Source: Oryzomonas japonica
GTDB taxonomy: Bacteria > Desulfobacterota > Desulfuromonadia > Geobacterales > Pseudopelobacteraceae
Assembly (NCBI RefSeq): GCF_008802365.1
Contig: NZ_VZQZ01000008.1
Span: forward strand, 1-64,000
Length of the DNA stretch: 64,000 nucleotides
Reading direction: 5' to 3'
Positions 45,081 through 54,037 of this stretch are shown piece by piece. The notes below the pieces were generated by a model. That model was not told the DNA's origin. It saw only the letters and a list, made by a program, of their open reading frames with translations, and ran no database searches. Position 1 is the first letter of the stretch. Each line of letters opens with the position of its first letter. Both the position numbers and the translations under genes were made by a program.

Positions 45081-46325
45081 CTAGTTGAGGACCTCCATGT
45101 AGATGTCGAACGCATTTTTTTGATACAGGGCCCTGATGTCGTTGATCTCGTCATAGGCGGAGACCAGCGTCGAGGTGACATAGGGATCCAGGTGGGTGCC
45201 GGTGAGGCTGTTCAGGGTGCTGATGGTGTCGCGCTTGCACATCCCCTTGCGATAGGGCCTATCCTCGGAGAGGGCCGTAAAGATGTCGGCGACCGCCATG
45301 ACCCGGGAGCCCAGGGAGAGTTCGCTGTCCGTGCGTCTGAAGGGGTACCCGCTGCCGTCCAGCTTCTCGTGGTGTTCGCAAGCCCACTTGACGACGTTTT
45401 CCATGCCCCGCACCTTTCTGAGCGCCGCGAAGGTTATGTAGGAGTGGGACCGCATGACCGCCATTTCCTCCCTGTTCAGGCTCGACGGCTTGTAGAGGAT
45501 CTCGGCCGGGACGGAAAGCTTGCCGAGGTCGTGCAGGTGTCCGGCGATTTCGAAAAGGGTCCCTTCGGCGCTGCTGAAGCCTATCTTGCGGCTGACAGCC
45601 TGTGCCACCCGGGCGACGCCGATGGAGTGGGTTGCCGTAAACCGGCACTTATAGTCGATGATGTTGGAGATGAGGCGGGAAAATTCGTAAAGTTCGTCGA
45701 TGCCGATATCGATGGAAGAAGAGCGGATCGAACTGTTGACCAGATATTTGACGTCGTTGCTGTTCATGTCGAGCCAAAACGAATCCCTTTGGGCCAGTTC
45801 ATGAAACACGGCCACGATATCGGGATGGAACACGGTGTCGGCATGTTCTTCGACCGTCGCCAAAATGTCCTGGGAGTGCAAGAGGATGTTGTTGTTGACC
45901 GCGGAAAGGGTTGCTACGCGATCCGCCAGGTGGATGATATGGCTGGTGAACGGTACGGCGCGGCCGTCTTTGGCGCCGGACCCCTCGCCATGCTTCCATG
46001 AGGTGTGGTGGAATCGGACTATTTCGGAGATATCGATGAACGTGAGACCCTTGAGGAGTTTCGAGCCGATCTCGGCATGGTTGTTCGCCGTCGTGTCGAA
46101 TTCAAAGCGCGCGATCGAGTTCGCCTCGTCGCCGGTGAAGACGCCGCAGTCGTGGAGCAGTGCGGCATAGATCATCTTCTCGATATCGTTGTTGCTCATG
46201 CCGAGCATGGTGCCGATCCGCATGGAGATATAGGCGACCTTGCCGTGGTGCTCGGACAGGTTGCTGTTGATCATGTCCAAGGCATTTGAAACCGATTCGA
46301 TGAGATCCCATACCATTATCTTCAT
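45081..46325 (-). CDS. Tandem HD / HD-GYP protein (c-di-GMP phosphodiesterase)
   Basis: Protein of 414 residues with two HD-type domains. The first (~25-180) has HHGKVAYIS, LLHDCGV and VRFHHTSW. The second (~230-400) is a full HD-GYP domain with HSIGVARVAQ, GHLHDLGKLSVP, HHEKLDGSGYPF and DRPYRKG, the set needed for c-di-GMP hydrolysis. No receiver or membrane segment is present, so the N-terminal HD domain may be the input or a second catalytic site. AAGGGAAG precedes the ATG on the minus strand. It could oppose the diguanylate cyclase at 28046. Confidence 0.9.
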   Translation of the reverse strand: MKIMVWDLIESVSNALDMINSNLSEHHGKVAYISMRIGTMLGMSNNDIEKMIYAALLHDCGVFTGDEANSIARFEFDTTANNHAEIGSKLLKGLTFIDISEIVRFHHTSWKHGEGSGAKDGRAVPFTSHIIHLADRVATLSAVNNNILLHSQDILATVEEHADTVFHPDIVAVFHELAQRDSFWLDMNSNDVKYLVNSSIRSSSIDIGIDELYEFSRLISNIIDYKCRFTATHSIGVARVAQAVSRKIGFSSAEGTLFEIAGHLHDLGKLSVPAEILYKPSSLNREEMAVMRSHSYITFAALRKVRGMENVVKWACEHHEKLDGSGYPFRRTDSELSLGSRVMAVADIFTALSEDRPYRKGMCKRDTISTLNSLTGTHLDPYVTSTLVSAYDEINDIRALYQKNAFDIYMEVLN

Positions 46326-46444
46326 ATTACTTCCCTTGCGGATCGAATACCCGCGTTCTGTGTCGGTGAGAAATCATCACGTGGTTGATCGCGGCGGCCG
46401 GGTTTCGGAAGGCCGCCCTGCCTGCGTGCTGTTTGAAAACGGAA

Positions 46445-46472
46445 AAGGCTTTGCAGAAGTCTGCAAAGCCTT
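46445..46472 (-). terminator. Terminator of tRNA-Leu
   Basis: A 13-bp stem AAGGCTTTGCAGA with TCTGCAAAGCCTT is followed on the minus strand by TTTTCCGTTTTC, 12 bp past the tRNA. Confidence 0.85.
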
Positions 46473-46483
46473 AATTCGTTAAA

Positions 46484-46570
46484 TGGTGCCGAAGACTGGA
46501 ATCGAACCAGCACTCCCTTGCGAGAACCAGAACCTGAATCTGGCGCGTCTACCAATTCCGCCACTTCGGC
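46484..46570 (-). tRNA. tRNA-Leu(CAG)
   Basis: 87 nt on the minus strand with encoded CCA. Acceptor GCCGAAG pairs with CTTCGGC, the anticodon stem CCAGA/TCTGG encloses TTCAGGT (anticodon CAG), and there is a long variable arm typical of leucine tRNAs. Confidence 0.97.
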
Positions 46571-46583
46571 AACGAGAATCTTT

Positions 46584-46612
46584 TCTTTACCATTAATGAC
46601 AGACCGATGCAA
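46584..46612 (-). promoter_or_regulatory. Promoter of tRNA-Leu
   Basis: On the minus strand: TTGCAT (46612-46607), a 17-bp spacer and TAAAGA (46589-46584), 13 bp before the tRNA 5' end. Confidence 0.65.
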
Positions 46613-46704
46613 GAAAAAAATGGCTATTTCCCTTGCCATCATCCCTTCCGATTTGTTACAGTCCCTTGCCTTACCATCACATTCTTAAGGATTGCCTTCC
46701 ATTT

Positions 46705-49191
46705 ATGAATCTCCTTGCCGTTGAAAAGCCCGCCCGTTACATGGGGGGAGAGATGGGCTCCATTCGCAAGGATGAGGCCGAACTGCGTTTTGCCCTGGCC
46801 TTCCCGGACGTCTATGAAGTCGGCATGAGCCACCTGGGGCTGCGGATCCTGTATCATGTTCTCAATGCCGTGGATGGGATCGCGGCGGAACGCGTCTATA
46901 CCCCCTGGCCGGATATGGAGTCCCAGATGGAGGCCGCAGGCTCCCTCCTGACGACCCTGGAAAGCGCTACCCCGCTGGCGGCCTGCGATATCATCGGTTT
47001 TACCCTGCAGTACGAACTCTCCTATACCAATATCCTCACTATGCTGCGCTTGGCCGGCATACCGCTTTTTGCCGACGAGCGCCATGACGTTTTCCCGCTG
47101 GTCATCGCCGGCGGCCCGTGCGCCTATAACCCTGAGCCGCTGGCCCCGTTCTTCGACGCCTTCCTGCTGGGCGATGGTGAAGAAGCGGTACTGGAGATCG
47201 CCGAGGCTGCGCGCCGGGCAAAGCGCGCAGGCCTGGGGAAGGCGGCGCTTCTGGAGCGTCTGGCCGCCATCGAGGGGGTATACGTCCCTTCCTATTTTGA
47301 ACCCCGTTACCACCCGGACGGGAGCATCGCAGAGATTGTGCCGCTCAAGCCCGGCGCGGGGCGTGTGCGACGCCGTTTTCTCGCGAACCTTGACACGGCA
47401 CCTTATCCCGCTGCGCCGGTCGTCCCCTTCATGAAGACCATCCACGACCGGGTGGCGGTGGAGATTGCCCGGGGTTGCACCCGCGGCTGCCGTTTCTGTC
47501 AGGCCGGCTATATCTACCGGCCGGTGCGTGAGCGTTCGCCCGGAACCATCTTCGATCTGGTAGAGAAGTCTCTGGAGGCCACCGGCTATGACGAGGTGTC
47601 GCTCCTGTCGCTCTCTTCGGGGGACTATTCCTGTATCGCCCCGCTTTTGACCGGGCTGATGGAGCGCTATGCCCATGACCGGGTGGCTGTTTCCCTGCCG
47701 TCGCTCAGGGTCGGAACCCTCACCGAAGGGTTGATCGACGAGATCAAGAAGGTGCGCAAGACCGGGTTCACCCTGGCCCCGGAGGCGGGCAGCGAACGGA
47801 TGCGCGGGGTGATCAACAAGGGCATCACCGAGGCGGACCTCCTGGAGGGGGCGGCCAACGTCTATGGGGCCGGGTGGCGGCTCATCAAACTCTACTTTAT
47901 GATCGGCCTGCCGGGGGAGACCCTGGATGATGTGCTGGAAATCCCCGCCCTGGCGCGCCGGGTCAAGGACCAAGCCAAAGGGTCGGGCGTTTCGGGCGAG
48001 GTCAACGTGTCGGTCAGCAGTTTCGTTCCCAAGGCCCATACCCCTTTCCAGTGGGAACCGCAAATCTCCCAAGACGAGATCAGGGAGCGGCAGGGGCTGT
48101 TGCGCGGCGAATTGAAACGACGCAAGCTCAATTTCAAGTGGCAGGACGCCCCGCTTTCATTCATGGAGGGGGTCTTTGCCCGGGGCGACCGGCGGCTGGC
48201 ACCGGTGCTGGTGCGGGCGGTAGAACTCGGCTGCCGTTTTGACGGCTGGGGGGAGCACTTCTCACCGGAACGCTGGCGGCAAGCCTTCGCCGACTGCGGC
48301 ATCGAGCCCGAATGGTACTTGCGACGGCGGGCCCTGGACGAAGTCCTGCCGTGGGACCATCTCGACTGCGGCGTTACGCGGGAGTTTTTGCTGGCGGAGC
48401 GGGAGCGCGCCTTCGCGGAGTCGGTGACCGAGGATTGTCGCCACGGCCGGTGCAGCGCCTGTGGTGTCTGCGACTTCAGCGTCGTGGAACCGCGGCTCTC
48501 GCCCCATGACGCCGTGCCGGCGCCGGCTGCCGCGGCACTGGTTGAGCCGTTGCCGGCACGTATCCGGTTGCGCTTTGCGAAAACCGGTGCCATGCGCTTT
48601 CTGAGCCATCTTGAGTTGATTACGGTCTTCACGCGCGCCGTCAGCCGGGCAGGGGTGCCGATCCTTTTTTCCCAAGGTTTCCACCCCCATCCCAAATTCT
48701 CCTTTGCCACCGCCACCTCGGTTGGTATAGAATCCAGGGCGGAATACATGGATATGGTTGTGGCGGTCGGCTGCGAAGCGGCTGAGGTGCAGCGCAGGCT
48801 GAACAGCGTCCTGCCCGAGGGGCTGCGGATTCTGGAGGCGGAGCGGGTGGACGTGAAATCACCATCTCTTTCGACCCAGATGATCGCCACCCATTATCGT
48901 ATAACCTTTAATAATGTGCCCTGTGACGACCTGCCTCAAAAATGTGAGCAGTTTTTGGCGCACAGCGATTTCGTCATTCAACGGATTAAAAAGGGCGAAC
49001 GTCAAACTATTGATCTGCGGTCGGAAACCGTATCGCTCGTTGCCGGGCCCGACTCGCTGGACCTGGTTGCCGGCAGGGGCAAGCCGGTGGAGTATGCCCG
49101 CGCCATTACCGGCGACGATACGCTCGCCATGGATGACCTGCGGGTTGAAAAGCTCGATGTCGTTTTTGCCGCGCCATCGCCACGTGACTGA
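46705..49191 (+). CDS. Fused radical SAM protein (TIGR03960 + TIGR03936/DUF2344 type)
   Basis: Protein of 828 residues from the ATG at 46705, where the family's start sequence (VEKPARYMGGEMG) begins. An N-terminal B12-binding-like segment (~20-180) precedes a radical SAM barrel with the cluster motif C-x3-C-x2-C in RGCTRGCRFCQAG near residue 265. After that come a cysteine cluster (CRHGRCSACGVCDF, near 590) and a C-terminal DUF2344 domain (~625-828, RIRLRFAKTGAMRFLSHLE). The reaction is unknown. The neighbour rng starts 36 bp downstream, a pairing common in this lineage that hints at RNA or ribosome work. Confidence 0.88.
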   Translation: MNLLAVEKPARYMGGEMGSIRKDEAELRFALAFPDVYEVGMSHLGLRILYHVLNAVDGIAAERVYTPWPDMESQMEAAGSLLTTLESATPLAACDIIGFTLQYELSYTNILTMLRLAGIPLFADERHDVFPLVIAGGPCAYNPEPLAPFFDAFLLGDGEEAVLEIAEAARRAKRAGLGKAALLERLAAIEGVYVPSYFEPRYHPDGSIAEIVPLKPGAGRVRRRFLANLDTAPYPAAPVVPFMKTIHDRVAVEIARGCTRGCRFCQAGYIYRPVRERSPGTIFDLVEKSLEATGYDEVSLLSLSSGDYSCIAPLLTGLMERYAHDRVAVSLPSLRVGTLTEGLIDEIKKVRKTGFTLAPEAGSERMRGVINKGITEADLLEGAANVYGAGWRLIKLYFMIGLPGETLDDVLEIPALARRVKDQAKGSGVSGEVNVSVSSFVPKAHTPFQWEPQISQDEIRERQGLLRGELKRRKLNFKWQDAPLSFMEGVFARGDRRLAPVLVRAVELGCRFDGWGEHFSPERWRQAFADCGIEPEWYLRRRALDEVLPWDHLDCGVTREFLLAERERAFAESVTEDCRHGRCSACGVCDFSVVEPRLSPHDAVPAPAAAALVEPLPARIRLRFAKTGAMRFLSHLELITVFTRAVSRAGVPILFSQGFHPHPKFSFATATSVGIESRAEYMDMVVAVGCEAAEVQRRLNSVLPEGLRILEAERVDVKSPSLSTQMIATHYRITFNNVPCDDLPQKCEQFLAHSDFVIQRIKKGERQTIDLRSETVSLVAGPDSLDLVAGRGKPVEYARAITGDDTLAMDDLRVEKLDVVFAAPSPRD

Positions 49192-49227
49192 TTTTGAATG
49201 CATTTTATATAGACGGAGACAAATTGT

Positions 49228-50751
49228 ATGGGAGCAGAACTGGTTATCAACGCCGCCTCCCACGAGACGCGTATCGCGCTGATTGAAAACGGCACCATTG
49301 CCGAACTTTATATCGAGCGCAGCCGCGAAAGAGGGATTGTCGGCAACATCTACAAGGGGCGGGTCATCAGGGTGTTGCCCGGAATGCAGGCCGCCTTCGT
49401 GGACATCGGCCTGGAGAAGGCGGCATTTTTGTACGTGGCGGATGTCTTTGACGCCATTGAGGAGTATGAGTCGCTTCTGGACGAGGGCAAGAAGGAACAT
49501 GAGCCCAACGTCGAGCAGTCGGAATCCGCCCACCCCGATTACAAGCCGTTGCACCCCATTGAAGAGCTGCTTCAGGAGGGGCAGGAGCTGCTGGTCCAGA
49601 TTTCCAAGGAGCCGATCGGCACCAAGGGTGCGCGCATCACCTCCCACATCTCCCTGCCGGGCCGGCATCTGGTGTACATGCCGACGGTGGACCATGTGGG
49701 CATTTCCCGCCGCATCGAGGACGAGGCCGAGCGGGAGCGTCTGCGTGAAATCGTCGACCGCCTCAAGCAGAGCGGTTCGGGGTATATCGTCAGGACGGTC
49801 TCGGAGGGGAAAAGCGAAGAGGATCTGCTGTCGGACATGCAGTACCTTTCCACGCTGTGGGGCGAGATCGCCAAGCGCAGGGAAAAGGCTGCGGCCCCTT
49901 CGCTGGTCCATTCCGACCTGGACGTGGTCCAGAAGGTGGTGCGCGACATCGTCACCGAGCAGGTGGACCGGATCATTGTGGACTCGAAACCGGACTTTGA
50001 CCGGATCGTCCAGTTCATCTCCACCTTCATGCCCAAGATGAAGTATTCCATCGAGCTCTACGATGACGAGGAGCCGATCTTTGACCATTTCGGCCTGGAG
50101 GTCGAGATCAGCCGGGCGCTGGGCAGAAAGGTCTGGCTGAAGAGCGGCGGCTATATCATCATCGAGCAGACCGAGGCGCTGACCGCCGTGGATGTGAACA
50201 CCGGGCGCTTCGTGGGCAAGCACAATCTCGAGGATACCATCCTCAAGACCAATCTTGAGGCGGTCAAGGAGATTTCGTATCAGTTGCGGCTGCGCAATAT
50301 CGGCGGCATCATCATCATCGATTTTATCGACATGGAGAAAGAGGTCAACCGGGACAAGGTCTTCACCGCGCTGGAGGAGGCCCTCAAGGGGGACAAGTCG
50401 AAGAGCAACATTCTCAAAATTTCAGAACTGGGCCTGGTGGAGATGACCCGCAAGCGTGTACGGGAAAGCATCGGCCGGATGATGTGCGAGCCGTGCCCGT
50501 ACTGCGAGGGGCGCGGTTACATCAAGTCGAAGATTACGGTGTGTCATGAGATCTTTCGGGAGTTGCGCCGCGAGATGCTGGATATCAAAGGGGCCAAGGC
50601 CACGGTGTCGGTCCATCCCCAGGTGGCGGACCTGCTCTACGATGAGGAGCGGCGAGGGCTGGAAGAGTTGGAAAAGCGCTTCAAGAAGCGCATTACCGTG
50701 CGGGCCAAGCCCGGTTTTCACCAGGAACAGTTCGAGATCCTGATAAACTGA
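49228..50751 (+). CDS. rng: Ribonuclease G/E
   Basis: Protein of 507 residues, the RNase G length. It cleaves single-stranded A/U-rich sites, including the 5' end of 16S rRNA precursors. An S1 domain (~35-130, GNIYKGRVIRVLPGMQAAFV) contains an acidic insert (~75-105) not usual in E. coli RNase G. The catalytic DNase I-like region includes TAVDVNTGRFVGK and IIIDFIDM, whose Asp residues bind Mg. The zinc-link CEPCPYCEGRGY is near residue 425. It lies 36 bp after the radical SAM gene with a hairpin downstream. Confidence 0.95.
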   Translation: MGAELVINAASHETRIALIENGTIAELYIERSRERGIVGNIYKGRVIRVLPGMQAAFVDIGLEKAAFLYVADVFDAIEEYESLLDEGKKEHEPNVEQSESAHPDYKPLHPIEELLQEGQELLVQISKEPIGTKGARITSHISLPGRHLVYMPTVDHVGISRRIEDEAERERLREIVDRLKQSGSGYIVRTVSEGKSEEDLLSDMQYLSTLWGEIAKRREKAAAPSLVHSDLDVVQKVVRDIVTEQVDRIIVDSKPDFDRIVQFISTFMPKMKYSIELYDDEEPIFDHFGLEVEISRALGRKVWLKSGGYIIIEQTEALTAVDVNTGRFVGKHNLEDTILKTNLEAVKEISYQLRLRNIGGIIIIDFIDMEKEVNRDKVFTALEEALKGDKSKSNILKISELGLVEMTRKRVRESIGRMMCEPCPYCEGRGYIKSKITVCHEIFRELRREMLDIKGAKATVSVHPQVADLLYDEERRGLEELEKRFKKRITVRAKPGFHQEQFEILIN

Positions 50752-50780
50752 ACGGCTCTGTGGTCAGCGGTTGCGAAACA

Positions 50781-50814
50781 AAAGGCGTGGGTAGATATAA
50801 CTACCCACGCCTTT
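50781..50814. terminator. Hairpin between rng and the ribbon-helix-helix gene
   Basis: A perfect 14-bp stem AAAGGCGTGGGTAG with CTACCCACGCCTTT around ATATAA. The T-rich side is better on the minus strand (CCTTTTGTTTC), but it lies between convergent genes and may serve both. Confidence 0.82.
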
Positions 50815-50847
50815 CGCGTGTGTCCCGTATGCCTGTAGAATGAGGCT

Positions 50848-51036
50848 TTAGGCAGCCTTCTGCTCCAGGTTCGCCTGCTGGTCATGTTGGGCCGAAAAGT
50901 ATTCCATGGCCTCGCGCATGATATCGGATACGCTCTTTTTGGTCTTGCTCATCAGGTTTTCCAGGTGCTCACGCTCTTCGTCGCTGATACGCATCGAAAT
51001 TACGTTGTAACGCGGATTTTCTCTCATTCTGCCCAT
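50848..51036 (-). CDS. Small ribbon-helix-helix protein
   Basis: Protein of 62 residues with the pattern of a CopG/Arc-type regulator: a short strand (YNVISMRISDEE), helix one (EREHLENLMSKTKK), the turn SVSD and helix two (IMREAMEYF). It would bind DNA as a dimer through the beta strand. GGAGGAAG precedes the ATG on the minus strand. No toxin gene is adjacent. A 9-bp inverted repeat (GATATGGCA at 51068-51076, TGCCATATC at 51101-51109) just upstream is a possible operator. Confidence 0.82.
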   Translation of the reverse strand: MGRMRENPRYNVISMRISDEEREHLENLMSKTKKSVSDIMREAMEYFSAQHDQQANLEQKAA

Positions 51037-51239
51037 GTTTGCTTCCTCCGTTTTTTTTATGTGGTGTGATATGGCACGCTTAAGTAAGTGCTCACTCTAC
51101 TGCCATATCTATGCCAAAACGGAGTATACATAAAAATAAGTAATAAAATCGGTATGTTGATAATTGGGGGTACGTCATTCGTTCCCGGCTTGGGAAAAAA
51201 GTGTGCACAATATGGCGCAAGTATGGTCAAAAGTATACA

Positions 51240-53540
51240 CTATTCCGGGGCCTCCTGTTCCGCTGACTTGGTCCGCACCCGCTGCACGATTTCAAGGCCG
51301 TGTTTTTCCAGAAGGCGGTAAAAGGTCCGGCGGGGGATATTGGCCAGCCGGGCCGCCTTGGCCACGTTGCCGCCGGTTTCTTCGAGATAGCGCTGGATCA
51401 GGTTTTTTTCGGTGCGGCTGATGTGCAACTCCCGTTCGGCTTTGAACGAGGCGTGGCGGCGGTTGACCTCCCCGTTGCTGCACCGTTCGTAGGTGTCGGC
51501 AAAGATGGTGGGGAGGTTCTCCAGCCTGATGATCGTGCCTTTGGTGAGGACCGAGGAGCGCTCGATAACGTTCTGCATCTCGCGGATATTGCCGGGCCAG
51601 GGGTAGTGCTGCATGGCCTTGACGGCCCGGTCCTCGATCCCGGCGATGTTCTTGTTCAGTTTTTTGCGGGCCTTGTCGAGGAAATGCTCGGCCAGGCTCG
51701 GGATGGAGTCCTGCCGGTTGCGCAGCGGCGGCAGATGAATATTGAAGACGTTCAGACGGTAGTAGAGGTCTTCGCGGAACCACCCTTCGCTCACGCCCTG
51801 TTCCAGATTCTTGTTGGTGGCGGCAATCAGGCGCACATCCACCTTTTTGGGCGCCGCCCCCCCCACCGGCCGCACCTCGCCCAGGTCGAGAACCCGTAAA
51901 AGCTCCGCCTGCAGCTTGGGGGTGATATCTCCGATCTCGTCCAGGAAGATGGTGCCGCCATTGGCGGCCTCGAAGAGCCCTTTCTTGTCGCCGATGGCGC
52001 CGGTGAAGGCCCCTTTCTTGTGACCGAACAGCTCGCTCTCCAGCAGGGAATCGGTAATGGTCGTGCAGTTGACCGTGACCAGCGGTTTGTCGTTGCGCAG
52101 GCTCAGGCGGTGGATGGCCCGGGCCGTCAACTCCTTGCCGGTGCCGGTCTCGCCCCTGATGAGGACCGTGGTCGGCGTCGGCCCCACTTGGCGGATCAGT
52201 TCCAGCACCTCCTGAATCTTGCTGTCGTTCCCCACTATCGGGTCGTCGCCCAACTGCCGGTCCAGTTCGCGCCGGATCAACTCGTACTTCTGCATCAACC
52301 GCCCCCGGTCGTCCTCTACCTGCTGCAAATTGTGGGGGAGGCACATTTCGATATCCGCCAATCCCTGAAAAACCGCGACGGCATGTTCCCGGCAGGTGTT
52401 GTAGCCGCAAGCGCGGCAATTAAGCTCGTCGCTTTGCGTAAACTTGTTGGTGGAGTGCAGGATGCGTTTGATGTCGTCCTTGCCCGGGCTCGGCAGCCGG
52501 CATGACTTGTCCGAGTAGGGGCGCATCAGGTCGGGTATGGATGTCGTGGAACGGTAGTGCGGCGCCGTTTTGTAGGGGAGCGTACTGTCGTTGTAATTGA
52601 CGATCAGTTTGCGCTTGTAAAAATGATTAAGGGTCTGATCACGGGCGGGGCCATCGACGCAGCCGCCGTCACAGAGTCGTAAATCCACAAAGGAGGGGGT
52701 GATCCGCCCGGCGGCAAGATCGCGGATGATGTCGATGGCGTGATTTTCCCCCTCGGCGGAGATGATCTCCGTATCCAGAAAATCCGGTTCAATCTCGAAC
52801 ACCTTGAGCGGGCCGCCGGTAAGGGTGAATATGCGCGCGTTATCCGGGTCAAGACCGTCGAAGGGCGCTTCCGCCAGGGACGCAGGGTTGATGCCGCGGC
52901 CCTTGAAGAATTTATCGATCTCCTGATAGGTGAGGACCACGTCGATGGCGCTGGACGATTCCGCCGCCTGTACCTCGAATTTGCCGGCGATGCAGGTGCT
53001 GATATAGATGACCTTGGTCTCCTCGCCGAGTATGCTCTTGATGAAGCGTCCCATGGCGATCATGGGTGAAACGACCCCCGCCAGGTTTGGGATCAGCTTG
53101 GGGTAATGGCGCTCGATCAGGCTGACCACCGCAGGGCAGTGGGAGGAGACCAGGGGGATCTCAGTCTGGCGCAGCACCTCTTTGTACGCGTCGGCAATCA
53201 TGCGGGCGCCGTAGGCCCCCTCATGCACCTCGCGGAAACCGAGATTTTTCAGGGCGGCCACCAACTGTCCGGGGGTGATGGCGTGGAAGAATGCCGGGAA
53301 GGAACACCCCAGCACAGCCACAACGGGCGCGCCCGACGTCAGCAATTCTTGGGTCTGTCCCATTCTGTCCACCACGGCCTTTGCCTGTTGCGGGCAGCTC
53401 AGGCAGTTGCCGCAGCCGATGCAGCGGTTATACATGATTTGGGCAAATCCGTTGTCGACCTTGATGGCCTTGACCGGGCAGCTGCGTACGCAGGAATAGC
53501 AGAGCCGACAGCGCTCCTTGAAGGTGATGATCGGTTCCAT
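51240..53540 (-). CDS. Sigma-54 activator with an [FeFe]-hydrogenase-like iron-sulfur sensor
   Basis: Protein of 766 residues. Two [4Fe-4S] ferredoxin motifs (Cys11/14/17/21 and Cys40/43/46/49) lead into a hydrogenase large-subunit-like domain (~70-330). There the four cubane-ligand cysteines are kept (Cys135, 183, 290, 294), but the proton-relay Cys is His134 and the lysine of MPCTAK is Gly186. A further iron-sulfur motif follows (Cys375/378/383/400, CGYNTC). Next are a sigma-54 AAA+ domain (GETGTGKE 463-470, GAFTGA 510-515, IFLDEIGD 531-538) and a Fis-type helix-turn-helix near the C-terminus. It should activate sigma-54 promoters in response to redox, H2 or a related ligand. AAGGGAC precedes the ATG. 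It diverges from the copper-protein cluster. Confidence 0.92.
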   Translation of the reverse strand: MEPIITFKERCRLCYSCVRSCPVKAIKVDNGFAQIMYNRCIGCGNCLSCPQQAKAVVDRMGQTQELLTSGAPVVAVLGCSFPAFFHAITPGQLVAALKNLGFREVHEGAYGARMIADAYKEVLRQTEIPLVSSHCPAVVSLIERHYPKLIPNLAGVVSPMIAMGRFIKSILGEETKVIYISTCIAGKFEVQAAESSSAIDVVLTYQEIDKFFKGRGINPASLAEAPFDGLDPDNARIFTLTGGPLKVFEIEPDFLDTEIISAEGENHAIDIIRDLAAGRITPSFVDLRLCDGGCVDGPARDQTLNHFYKRKLIVNYNDSTLPYKTAPHYRSTTSIPDLMRPYSDKSCRLPSPGKDDIKRILHSTNKFTQSDELNCRACGYNTCREHAVAVFQGLADIEMCLPHNLQQVEDDRGRLMQKYELIRRELDRQLGDDPIVGNDSKIQEVLELIRQVGPTPTTVLIRGETGTGKELTARAIHRLSLRNDKPLVTVNCTTITDSLLESELFGHKKGAFTGAIGDKKGLFEAANGGTIFLDEIGDITPKLQAELLRVLDLGEVRPVGGAAPKKVDVRLIAATNKNLEQGVSEGWFREDLYYRLNVFNIHLPPLRNRQDSIPSLAEHFLDKARKKLNKNIAGIEDRAVKAMQHYPWPGNIREMQNVIERSSVLTKGTIIRLENLPTIFADTYERCSNGEVNRRHASFKAERELHISRTEKNLIQRYLEETGGNVAKAARLANIPRRTFYRLLEKHGLEIVQRVRTKSAEQEAPE

Positions 53541-54037
53541 GGCGGTGTCCCTTGTATTTTGTGGAGTGATATTGCCGGATAATATACTGAAAACGGAAAG
53601 TGTGCAAGGAGTGACACAGCTGTGGTAGTTTTTTTACATGGAGTGTGACTGGAACCATAAGGCGGCAATTTCTGACAGCTTATGGTTCCGGTTGTCTGCT
53701 AAAAGTTCAAACCCATAATGCCCTCCGACTAGCTCGGAGGGCCAGGACCAGCTTCCCGTCGGGTGAAGCCTCATCTTGAATCGCAGCCGCATCGGTTTGC
53801 CGATCTCCCGCTTGGCCACTCCCATCACGTCCCGCTTTCTCTCTATCCCATCAAACAGTCGTTTTTGCGGCATCCTGATGTAAAAGCACTTCAGTCAAGA
53901 AAAAATCACCTGCCGCGAGTTGTATTAATGAAAACATGGTGTACGCTATTCGCAATGTATACATATTTAGTCCCGCTATTTCGAATTGATAGCTCGCCTA
54001 TAGGGTAACAACCTTTCGTTATCACGGAGGATGATGC
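53541..54037. other. Control region between the sigma-54 activator and the secreted protein cluster
   Basis: About 500 bp. Visible features are a GC-rich hairpin (CCCTCCGA/TCGGAGGG near 53721-53742), a palindromic TGTATACA near 53955, and CGGAGG before the start at 54038. A minus-strand open frame of 79 codons (53634-53873) is possible but unsupported. No sigma-54 -24/-12 pair with correct spacing was found by eye on the plus strand. Confidence 0.5.

Noticed and set aside
53634-53873. 79-codon minus-strand open frame upstream of the giant gene
   Set aside because: The translation looks somewhat protein-like, but no family is recognised and the frame covers a hairpin in a control region. Support is too weak to list as a gene.
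53541-54037. c-di-GMP (GEMM) riboswitch upstream of the secreted cluster
   Set aside because: Such riboswitches often precede Geobacter surface-protein genes, but the conserved GEMM core sequences were not found in this leader.
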